Origin: JBBDIK01 sp964640385 | GTDB taxonomy: Bacteria > Actinomycetota > UBA4738 > JBBDHU01 | Reading direction: 5' to 3' | NCBI GenBank assembly: GCA_964640385.1 | Contig: CAZXFL010000039.1 | Span: 1 to 11,667 of the forward strand | Length of the DNA: 11,667 bases | Part shown: in pieces, positions 7,263 through 11,667 of the stretch | Layout: every line of letters starts with the position of its first letter | How positions within the stretch are numbered: position 1 is the first letter of the stretch | Notes under the pieces: generated by a model | What the model saw: the letters and a program-made list of their open reading frames with translations, nothing else | Told to the model about the DNA's origin: nothing | Databases searched by the model: none | Translations under genes and position numbers: made by a program

Positions 7263-9073
7263 GCGCCGAACTCCAGGCCGCGATCGCCGAGGAAGACGCG
7301 CTGCCGGTCCCCGACGAGCTCAAGAGCGCTTGGGCGGTGCTGCGCCGCGGCGTGCACGACAGCCCCGAGCTGCGCCGCGGCCTGTGGTTCACCGTCGTCG
7401 TCTCGCTCGGGGTGACGGTCGTGTCGCTGGTCACCCCCGTGTTGATCCAGAAGGTCTTCGACAACGGATTCGACCCGTTCGATCCGGTCTACGTGTACAG
7501 CCTGTGTGGTGGCGCGCTTCTGCTCGTGGTCGTCGCGTTCTGGGCCGCGCGCACGGCGGGGCGCCGGCTCGTGACCGCCGCGGAGAACGCGATGATGGGG
7601 CTTCGTGTGCGCACATTCGCGCACATCCACTCGCTGTCGATCGCCGATCAGTCCGAGGAGAAGCGCGGCGTCTTCGTGGCGCGCGTCACGGCCGATGTTG
7701 ACGCGCTTCAGCAGTTCATGGAATGGGGCGGAATCGCGTGGATCATCTCGATCACGCAGGTGATCGGCGCGCTCGGGCTGATGCTCTACTACTCCTGGCA
7801 GCTGGCGCTCGCGGTCGTGCTCATGATCGTGCCGTTGCTGCTCATCGTCAACGCCATGCAGGCGAAGCTCACGGTGGCCTTCAACACCGCCCGCACGCGC
7901 GTCGGCGAGATGCTCTCGGAGGTGTCGGAGTCCGTGATGGGCGCTGCGGTCGTGCGCGCATACGGCCTGGAGGAGCACACCGACCAGAAGGTGAAGCTCG
8001 CGATCGATCAGCGCTACCGCGCCGAGATCGTGGCCCACTTCCGTGCCGCGACGCTGTGGCCACTGTCGTCGGTCTTCTACGCGATGGCGTTGTCGGTCGT
8101 CGTTCTGCTCGGTGCATTCGAAGGCCCGAGCTGGGGTATGACCTTCGGCGAGGTCACCGCGTTCCTGTTCCTGGCAGACGTGTTCCTGCACGTGTTCACC
8201 GACTTGCCGGAAGTCTATGCCGAGACGCAGACGGCGATCGCCGGCTGGCGCAAGATCCTGGCGGTGCTCGACATGCCGGTCGAGATCGTCGAGCCAGTCG
8301 ACGGCGTAGAGCTGCCCCGCGGCGCGCTGTCGGTGGAGGCGCGCGATCTGCGGTTCTCCTACCGGGAGGGCACCGAGGTGCTGCACGGCATCTCGCTGAC
8401 GGTGCAGGCGGGCGGCCACGTCGCCATCGTCGGGGAGACGGGCTGCGGCAAGACCACGTTCGTGAAGCTGGTGTCGCGGCTGGCGGACCCGCGCTCGGGA
8501 GCGATCCTGATCGAGGGGACCGACCTACGCACGGTGACGCCGGCGTCGAGGCGGTCGCGGATCCGCATGGTGCCCCAGGACGGATTCCTGTTCGACACGA
8601 CGGTGCGCGAGAACGTCCGGATGGGCCGGCCCACGGCCCTCGATCGAGACGTCGACACGGCGTTCGAGGAATTGGGCCTGGCCGACTGGGTGGGCTCGAT
8701 GCCGGAGGGCCTGGACACCGGCGTCGGCGAGCGTGGCGAGGCGCTGTCGGTGGGCGAGCGGCAGCTGGTCGCCCTGGTGCGCGCGCAGCTCGGCGATCCG
8801 GGACTGCTGATCCTCGACGAGGCGACCTCCGCGGTGGATCCCGCGACGGAGCGTCGGATCACCGAGGCGCTGCGGCGGCTGTCGGCCGGGCGCACGGTGA
8901 TCACCATCGCGCACCGGTTATCGACGGCCGAGGGTGCCGATCGGGTGTTCGTGTTCGACGCAGGCGAGTTGGTGGAAGAGGGCACGCACGAGCGGCTCGC
9001 GAACGCGGGCGGACGGTACGCCGCGCTCTACAGCAGCTGGCTCGGCAACGTGCGCGAGCCCGGCGAGGAGTGA
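7259..9073 (+). CDS. Heterodimeric ABC exporter, subunit B (TMD-NBD; canonical catalytic site)
   Basis: 604-aa half-exporter starting at GTG 7259, which overlaps the TGA of subunit A (GTGA) and follows a GAGGAG SD at 7248-7253 with 5-nt spacing. The N-terminal half has six predicted helices, among them WFTVVVSLGVTVVSLV and LALAVVLMIVPLLLIV. The NBD has Walker A GETGCGKTT (392-400), Q-loop Q440, signature LSVGE (496-500) instead of LSGGQ, Walker B LLILDEATS with catalytic E521, and switch H552 in TIAHRLST. It therefore supplies the full set of hydrolytic residues plus a weakened signature, the mirror image of subunit A. Equal length, coupled translation and complementary deviations make a dedicated heterodimer very likely. 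The next gene on the right is a remnant on the opposite strand, so context gives no substrate. Confidence 0.95.
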   Translation: MSAELQAAIAEEDALPVPDELKSAWAVLRRGVHDSPELRRGLWFTVVVSLGVTVVSLVTPVLIQKVFDNGFDPFDPVYVYSLCGGALLLVVVAFWAARTAGRRLVTAAENAMMGLRVRTFAHIHSLSIADQSEEKRGVFVARVTADVDALQQFMEWGGIAWIISITQVIGALGLMLYYSWQLALAVVLMIVPLLLIVNAMQAKLTVAFNTARTRVGEMLSEVSESVMGAAVVRAYGLEEHTDQKVKLAIDQRYRAEIVAHFRAATLWPLSSVFYAMALSVVVLLGAFEGPSWGMTFGEVTAFLFLADVFLHVFTDLPEVYAETQTAIAGWRKILAVLDMPVEIVEPVDGVELPRGALSVEARDLRFSYREGTEVLHGISLTVQAGGHVAIVGETGCGKTTFVKLVSRLADPRSGAILIEGTDLRTVTPASRRSRIRMVPQDGFLFDTTVRENVRMGRPTALDRDVDTAFEELGLADWVGSMPEGLDTGVGERGEALSVGERQLVALVRAQLGDPGLLILDEATSAVDPATERRITEALRRLSAGRTVITIAHRLSTAEGADRVFVFDAGELVEEGTHERLANAGGRYAALYSSWLGNVREPGEE

Positions 9074-9093
9074 CGGATGTCCGACCAGCTCGT

Positions 9094-9468
9094 TCAGCCA
9101 GCTGCGGCAGCGCCGTCGGCACGGGGATCCGAACCGACCATGAAGACCGCATGCTCGTCGATCGTGATCAGGTGCGCGTGCCCGACCCAGTCGTCATCGG
9201 CGGGAGCCTCCTCCAGGCGAAGACCTCCTGAGGCCAGCGCATCCCGAGCCGCCGAGGGTACCTGCGGCTCGACCACGACGAGCGGATCGTCGGGGTCCAC
9301 CGGTTCCATGCCACCCAGGAGCCACCGCGGGGCGGCCACGATCTCGGCAGCGGTTCCGGTGCGGCGCAAGAGCAGCTGGGCGTGGATCTGGGGCTGCGCT
9401 GAGCCACCCATCGTTCCGGCGACCCACGCCGGCGCGCCGTCGCGGAACCCGAGCACGGGCATCAAGGT
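9094..9468 (-). pseudogene. C-terminal remnant of a gamma-glutamyltransferase
   Basis: About 124 codons ending at TGA 9096-9094. The segment TLMPVLGFRDGAPAWVAGTM, then GGSAQPQIHAQLLLR, and after it APRWLLGG, matches the C-terminal small-subunit region of the gamma-glutamyltransferase (Ntn-hydrolase) family, including the conserved GG pair and QPQ. Family members have roughly 530-580 residues. The autoprocessing Thr nucleophile lies about 190 residues before the C-terminus and is absent, so this cannot be an active enzyme. Upstream, the reading frame meets the 5' part of an unrelated small gene in another frame near 9466. Its TTG/ATG codons at 9465-9460 have no SD and are internal codons. It converges on the ABC exporter operon with about 20 nt between stops. 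Confidence 0.75.
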
Positions 9469-9613
9469 GATTCTTGGCTTCGGTGAGTGTGTCGTACCAC
9501 TTCCGGTGCTCGGCCAAGATCTCGCTGAGCCGACAGCCCCCTGTCTCGCTGTAGGTGTCGTGGACCTCCAGCGTGTTGATGTTCCCCAGGTAGCGCTTCA
9601 GCTTGATGACCAC
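9466..9613 (-). pseudogene. 5' part of a small unknown gene, cut by the gamma-glutamyltransferase remnant
   Basis: A GGGAGGA SD at 9623-9617 precedes GTG 9613-9611 with short but workable spacing. The first 50 residues look like a genuine small protein: VVIKLKRYLGNINTLEVHD, then TGGCRLSEILAEHRKWYDTL and TEAKNHL. I recall short bacterial proteins of this shape (about 60-70 aa, 'YLGN.NT.EVHD ... C.L.EI ... A') that end in a YDxCxxC-type motif, but I cannot name the family. That ending is missing. Beyond about 9466 the frame runs out of phase through the gamma-glutamyltransferase sequence to a stop at 9196-9194. The intact SD and start with a lost 3' end indicate a truncated gene. A fused 139-aa product could in principle be made. 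Confidence 0.5.
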
Positions 9614-9983
9614 GCTTCCTCCCGACTTGGTCGGCAACTCGGCCCACCCCTAACTACCTATTGCCGCAAGGCCGCCGTCCGGTTCACGAAACGGCGCAGA
9701 AAGTGGTGTGGATCGATCTGGTCCCAGGAACCGTTGGCCCAGCCGCGTCAGACACCAGACCCGAGATGCTCGGGGGCACGCGGAGAAGCGGAAGATGCCC
9801 TACCGTCGGCAACCGACCCCCCAAGCCTGCCTCGGCCGGAGGCAAGTCTCGGCAGGGCGTGTACACCAAACTCTGGCCTCATGGACAGAGTGGGAGTAGC
9901 GTTGTCTGCAGGGACCCGCTTGACGGAAAGCAGCAGTTCGGATTTTTTCGGCGCACCGGGGTCCGATTTCATTGGAGGACGAC
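9614..9983. other. Gene-poor spacer with small inverted repeats
   Basis: I see no convincing gene between the 5' end of the truncated small gene and the 90-aa gene. The open frames here lack SDs and read as low-complexity basic peptides. Short symmetric elements are present. GTCGG-CAA-CCGAC lies at 9805-9817, TGCCTC-GGCCG-GAGGCA at 9828-9844, the palindrome GTGTACAC at 9859-9866, and ACTCTG/CAGAGT arms at 9870-9875 and 9886-9891. The last pair lies upstream of the candidate -35 at 9920 and could be an operator. None has a T-run that would make it a terminator. Confidence 0.4.
9920..9947 (+). promoter_or_regulatory. Weak candidate promoter for the 90-aa gene
   Basis: TTGACG at 9920-9925 matches five of six -35 bases. 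The AT-rich ATTTTT at 9942-9947 sits 16 bp downstream in the -10 position, though it is a poor -10. Transcription would start about 30 nt before the ATG at 9984, leaving room for the GGAGG SD. This is the only AT-rich stretch nearby. Pattern-based inference only. Confidence 0.3.
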
Positions 9984-10256
9984 ATGAAGCCGCCAGAACG
10001 CATCGAGGACCACCGGACGAGGCACAGCCCCAACCTTCGGCTCGTCCGAAGCGATCCGCCAGAACACCGCTGGACCGATCCTGACGGGCCATTCCTTGGC
10101 TTGCAGCAGGTCCTCGAGCCCGGGGAACACTTGCTGGTGGGCTTCGAGCAACCCACGACAGTCCAGGGAGTCCCCGGTCTCAGCGCCCTCAACGTGCGGG
10201 TTGAGGAGGACGGCGAAGTCACGGTGGTCTTGATCAGTGGCCTTCATCGACCGTAG
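9984..10256 (+). CDS. Hypothetical 90-aa protein
   Basis: ATG 9984 is preceded by GGAGG at 9974-9978 with 5-nt spacing, one of the best SDs in the window. The product is soluble. It has a charged, Arg/His/Pro-rich N-terminal third (MKPPERIEDHRTRHSPNLRL) and a C-terminal part that looks like a small beta/alpha domain, with LGLQQVLEPGEHLLVGFE and ALNVRVEEDGEVTVVLISG, the latter a plausible beta-hairpin around EDGE. There are no cysteines. I recognise no family. Third-position GC is about 75 percent by eye. A 92-aa frame on the opposite strand (ATG 10247, ending at 9969) is exactly codon-aligned and almost as protein-like, so the strand choice rests mainly on the SD. The gene appears monocistronic. 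Confidence 0.5.
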   Translation: MKPPERIEDHRTRHSPNLRLVRSDPPEHRWTDPDGPFLGLQQVLEPGEHLLVGFEQPTTVQGVPGLSALNVRVEEDGEVTVVLISGLHRP

Positions 10257-10314
10257 CGGCTTCTGAGCAAGGGTTGGCCCGGCGCTCGTCGGGGTTGGTC
10301 ATGCAACGTGACAT
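10234..10314 (-). CDS. Possible 26-aa micro-ORF with strong SD
   Basis: On the minus strand AAGGAG (10325-10320) is followed by five bases and ATG 10314-10312, an excellent translation start. The 26-residue frame (MSRCMTNPDERRANPCSEAA and six more, two Cys) ends at TGA 10236-10234. It is antisense to the 3' end of the 90-aa gene. It also contains the ATG (10247) of the 92-aa minus-strand frame, overlapping it by 14 nt, so it could act as a leader peptide coupled to that frame, or be the start of a gene now frameshifted. Nothing but the SD supports it. Confidence 0.25.
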   Translation of the reverse strand: MSRCMTNPDERRANPCSEAATVDEGH

Positions 10315-10354
10315 GTCTTCTCCTTACTAGCCGCGCTCGCCCGTCCCGGACGAA

Positions 10355-10363
10355 TGCTAGAGT
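10355..10363 (+). promoter_or_regulatory. Extended -10 promoter candidate (TGC-TAGAGT)
   Basis: TAGAGT at 10358-10363 fits TANNNT and is preceded directly by TGC, giving an extended -10 of the kind that can work without a -35. No good -35 is visible upstream (GC-rich, 17-18 bp away). A transcript starting near 10370 would carry the hairpin at 10397-10428 in its leader. No gene with a good start follows closely, so a short non-coding RNA or a promoter orphaned by deletion is possible. Confidence 0.3.
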
Positions 10364-10396
10364 GCTGTTGGGGTTGACCCCAGTCGACCTCATCCC

Positions 10397-10428
10397 GCGT
10401 CCCGGAGGCTGAGAAGCCGTCGGGACGC
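10397..10428 (+). ncRNA. Stable hairpin with GAGA tetraloop (structured RNA candidate)
   Basis: The arms GCGTCCCG (10397-10404) and CGGGACGC (10421-10428) pair perfectly over 8 bp. Inside are a G-U pair, one A-G mismatch and a second 4-bp stem GGCT/AGCC closed by GAGA, a GNRA tetraloop. The complementary-strand loop is TCTC, so the structure favours a plus-strand RNA. No T-run follows on either strand, which argues against an intrinsic terminator. It sits about 30 nt downstream of the extended -10 at 10355-10363. An ncRNA, a leader element, a REP-like extragenic palindrome or a protein-binding site are all possible. Confidence 0.35.
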
Positions 10429-10489
10429 ATGTGCGTTTACAAGTCGTGGTTGGACCCCTCGGCCGGAACGAGTTAGCGGTCACCCGATA

Positions 10490-10525
10490 GCGCACAGAGT
10501 GGCGCACAGAGTGGCGCACAGGGTG
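10490..10525. repeat. Three tandem copies of a 12-bp unit
   Basis: GCGCACAGAGTG occurs at 10490-10501 and 10502-10513 and, with one A-to-G change, at 10514-10525. The length is a multiple of three, so it would add the repeat AHRV in one forward frame. It may be an iteron-like binding site or a simple slippage expansion. Confidence 0.85.
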
Positions 10526-10611
10526 GCTCTGACCTCGCACGGCTTTCTCAAGCAAGTTGGCGAGCTGGCCGCTTCCCCGGAGAACGGAGCAACGAAGTGA
10601 ACACGGTATGC

Positions 10612-10758
10612 CTACAGGTGGGTGTTGACCTGTTCGATCAGCGTCGGCACATCGACGTACATCAAGCCCCCGTTCTCGGGCGCTCCGTAGTCACCGATCC
10701 AGCGTACGGTCCCATCTCCCGCGACGAGAACGAACGTGTGACCTGGCTCCCCACCCGA
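10612..10758 (-). pseudogene. C-terminal remnant of a peroxiredoxin/AhpC-TSA-like protein
   Basis: No start codon with an SD exists; the frame is open from about 10776 to TAG 10614-10612. The 48 clearly coding residues begin SGGEPGHTFVLVAGDGTVRW, continue IGDYGAPENGGLMYVDVPTL and end IEQVNTHL. This matches the C-terminal part of thioredoxin-fold redoxins: 'HTFVLID.DG.IRW..DYG..P...MY.PV..LL'. The N-terminal part with the peroxidatic cysteine is missing. At 10759-10761 it abuts, head to head, the cupin remnant on the other strand. Homology is judged from memory of the motif. Confidence 0.6.
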
Positions 10759-10760
10759 CT

Positions 10761-11039
10761 GTGACGGTCGCTGGCATCACGCTCTACCGAGAGACCCTCC
10801 AGCCAGGATGGGAATGGTCGGAACACGTGAAGCCGAACGTCGGGGGCGATACCTGCCAGAAGCGCCACCTGAAGTACATGGTCTCTGGGCGACAAGCAGT
10901 GGTGATGGATGACGGTACGAAGATGGAGCTCGCCCCCGGCGATTTCGCGGTCATCGAACCCGGACATGATGCCTGGGTCGTTGGAGATGAACCAAACGTT
11001 CTGCTTGAGATGCTCGCTATCGAAAAGCCGTCCGGATAG
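10761..11039 (+). pseudogene. Cupin-domain protein lacking its N-terminus
   Basis: 92 codons from GTG 10761 to TAG 11037-11039. YRETLQPGWEWSEHVKP, then DTCQKRHLKYMVSGR, MDDGTKMELAPGDF and EPGHDAWVVGDEP are diagnostic of a small cupin family with the pattern 'PGWRWSEHVKP...TDSCQ..H..Y..SGR...DDGTE...GPGD...PPGHDAWVVGDEP'. Candidate metal-site residues are H22, C32, H36 and H69. Family proteins usually have about 25 further residues before this point ('V..F..PDE.R.FEKG'), and those are absent. There is no SD before the GTG, and upstream sequence belongs to the peroxiredoxin remnant. The beta-barrel core is nearly complete, so a functional shortened protein from GTG 10761 cannot be excluded. The C-terminus is intact. 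Confidence 0.7.
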
Positions 11040-11139
11040 CGAGCTCGCCAACCGATGCGTGACTGATCCGGCTGCATCGGGACAGCGTCTGACCGAGCTG
11101 ATGCCCTCACCAGTTGATGCGTGAGTCTCCTCCAACGCG

Positions 11140-11177
11140 GCGGGGTGCCCAATAAAGTTTGTGCTCGATCACCCCGC
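11140..11177. repeat. 8-bp perfect inverted repeat with AT-rich 22-nt spacer
   Basis: GCGGGGTG at 11140-11147 and CACCCCGC at 11170-11177 are exact complements. The spacer includes AATAAAGTTT, one of the most AT-rich stretches in the window. It could be an operator flanking a promoter or an RNA stem-loop. No function is assigned. Confidence 0.4.
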
Positions 11178-11300
11178 GGGCATCTTGCACAACCGCGGCT
11201 GCGAGGGAGTTCACCAGATCTGGTCACCAACGCGGCCGGAAGTGGCCGAACGGGGCTGGTTGAAGGCGGGTTCGATCTCAGGCGGGAGTTTCCACGGGAC

Positions 11301-11332
11301 AAGAAAGAAGGGGCCCACGAAGGAGCCCCTTC
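11301..11332 (-). terminator. Intrinsic terminator-like hairpin, minus orientation
   Basis: GAAGGGGC (11307-11314) pairs with GCCCCTTC (11325-11332) around a 10-nt loop. Read on the minus strand, the stem is followed directly by TTTCTTGT (11306-11299), a fair U-rich tail. On the plus strand the tail is CTTCAACC, much weaker. No minus-strand gene ends just upstream of it within the window, so the gene it served may be lost, or it may act as a bidirectional block. Confidence 0.5.
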
Positions 11333-11437
11333 CTTCAACCCTTGGGAGGTTAGGTTCCTATGGGACGTCCGGAAGAATCCCCCCGACGCCGTTTGGTCCA
11401 TCCTGGCGTCCGATCGTCAGGAACTCGTGCCGCCGAG

Positions 11438-11455
11438 GTCAAGGTTCCGTCAAGG
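11438..11455. repeat. Two GTCAAGG direct repeats, 11 bp apart
   Basis: GTCAAGG occurs at 11438-11444 and again at 11449-11455. The 11-bp period is about one helical turn, so a protein could contact both from one face of the DNA. It lies 54 bp upstream of the zinc-ribbon gene start. The reverse complement contains TTGAC twice and could also supply -35 elements for minus-strand transcription. Confidence 0.3.
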
Positions 11456-11508
11456 GGTGGACAGCTCAGCTTGCGCCGCAACGGCCATGGGTGGCATGAT
11501 TCGTGCTC

Positions 11509-11667
11509 ATGAGCGGGCTGCGATGCACCTGGTGCGGGCACGACGGCTTCCACATGGGTGGCCTGTCGACTGTCAAGAGGGCGCGACGCTGCGAGGAGTG
11601 CATCACGTGTGAGGAGGAGGCCGCAAAGGAGCAGCTTGAGGCTCGCCGAGCCTCTCTGATCCCCCCC
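11509..11667 (+). CDS. Zinc-ribbon protein, 5' part (runs off the right edge)
   Basis: ATG 11509 opens a frame that stays open for 53 codons to the last base. It begins MSGLRCTWCGHDGFHMGG and continues with a basic stretch, CEECITC and EEEAAKEQLEARR. Cysteines at 6 and 9 (CxxC) and at 28, 31 and 34 (CxxCxxC) form a treble-clef or zinc-ribbon-like pair of knuckles, followed by a charged helix that could be a short coiled coil. There is no SD. A CATGAT hexamer at 11495-11500, eight bases before the ATG, could be the -10 of a leaderless transcript. A DNA- or RNA-binding or structural role is inferred only from the fold type. The true length and any further domains lie outside the window. Confidence 0.55.
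   Translation, partial: MSGLRCTWCGHDGFHMGGLSTVKRARRCEECITCEEEAAKEQLEARRASLIPP

Larger units (their letters stand above)
10315..10611. other. Gene-poor spacer with hairpin and tandem repeat
   Basis: About 300 bp between the micro-ORF and the peroxiredoxin remnant with no credible coding frame. The minus-strand frame across it has no SD and is basic, with RHSVRHSVR from the tandem repeat. A plus-strand frame reads AHRVAHRVAHRV through the same repeat to a TGA at 10598-10600 but has no start with an SD. The spacer holds an extended -10 (10355-10363), a strong hairpin (10397-10428) and three copies of a 12-bp unit (10490-10525), listed separately. Confidence 0.4.
11040..11508. other. Gene-poor spacer with palindromes and a terminator
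   Basis: I find no credible gene in these 469 bases. The long plus-strand frame through them (start near 11121) has no SD and reads as compositionally random. The spacer contains two GATGCGTGA copies (11054-11062 and 11116-11124), an 8-bp inverted repeat (11140-11177), the 12-bp perfect palindrome ACCAGATCTGGT (11213-11224), a terminator-like hairpin (11301-11332) and two GTCAAGG direct repeats (11438-11455). It separates the cupin remnant from the zinc-ribbon gene. Confidence 0.45.

Noticed and set aside
7202..8419. 405-codon minus-strand open frame across the second ABC gene
   Set aside because: It is extremely rich in Arg, His and Asp, a mirror of the GC-rich ABC coding frame, with no SD. 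The sense strand has unmistakable ABC motifs.
9077..10084. 335-codon plus-strand open frame downstream of the ABC operon
   Set aside because: It is antisense to the gamma-glutamyltransferase remnant and the small truncated gene, lacks an SD, and reads as Ser/Arg/Pro-rich sequence with no domain-like pattern; it is typical of GC-rich antisense frames.
10244..10555. 103-codon minus-strand frame with RHSVRHSVR
   Set aside because: The repeat is simply the translated 12-bp tandem repeat. The start has no SD and the rest is basic and low in structure.
11241..11280. tRNA-Ser-like stretch (GTGGCCGA, GGTTGAAGGC and GGGTTCGATC in order)
   Set aside because: The pieces resemble D-arm and T-loop sequences, but there is no matching 7-bp acceptor stem, no anticodon arm between them, and the T-stem does not pair. 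At best it is a decayed fragment, more likely chance.
11121..11612. 163-codon plus-strand open frame near the right edge
   Set aside because: It runs through the terminator hairpin and palindromes, has no SD, shows no domain-like pattern, and conflicts with the zinc-ribbon frame.

Overview
The window looks like chromosomal DNA of a high-GC, Gram-positive-type bacterium, most likely an uncultured actinomycete. I infer this from the GC-rich, GC3-biased genes, the frequent GTG/TTG starts, the weak Shine-Dalgarno (SD) sequences with possible leaderless starts, the lipoproteins carrying long Pro/Ser-rich linkers, and an RHS/DNRLRE-type secreted fragment of a kind common in Actinomycetota. No rRNA, convincing tRNA, CRISPR array, transposase or phage gene was found.

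Left part (1-4428): the 3' end of an unknown + strand gene converges on a compact minus-strand operon. The operon runs kelch-type lipoprotein (2773-4428), Vgb-like propeller lipoprotein (1617-2771), SBBP-like eight-repeat propeller lipoprotein (163-1620). The genes are separated by +1 nt and then overlap by 4 nt. Every product has a lipobox and a predicted beta-propeller, and the number of cysteines in each mature chain is even. I read it as a cell-surface propeller cassette of unknown ligand. A small gene (4501-4809), perhaps leaderless, lies just upstream on the same strand.

Centre (4886-9073): the 5' stub of a secreted RHS/DNRLRE-like protein is followed by two intact plus-strand genes overlapping by 4 nt. 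These encode a heterodimeric ABC exporter. The catalytic deviations are split so that one composite ATP site should be degenerate and the other canonical.

Right part (9094-11667): this is a patchwork of gene remnants and small genes. It holds the C-terminal part of a gamma-glutamyltransferase joined to the 5' part of a small unknown gene, a 90-aa unknown protein with a good SD, and a GC-rich spacer with a GAGA-tetraloop hairpin and a 12-bp triple repeat. Next come C-terminal remnants of a peroxiredoxin-like and a cupin gene meeting head to head, a 470-bp gene-poor spacer with a hairpin terminator, and a partial zinc-ribbon gene running off the end. The remnants are most simply explained by about three deletions (near 4886, 9466 and 10760). 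Assembly misjoins would look the same, so those junctions deserve checking first.
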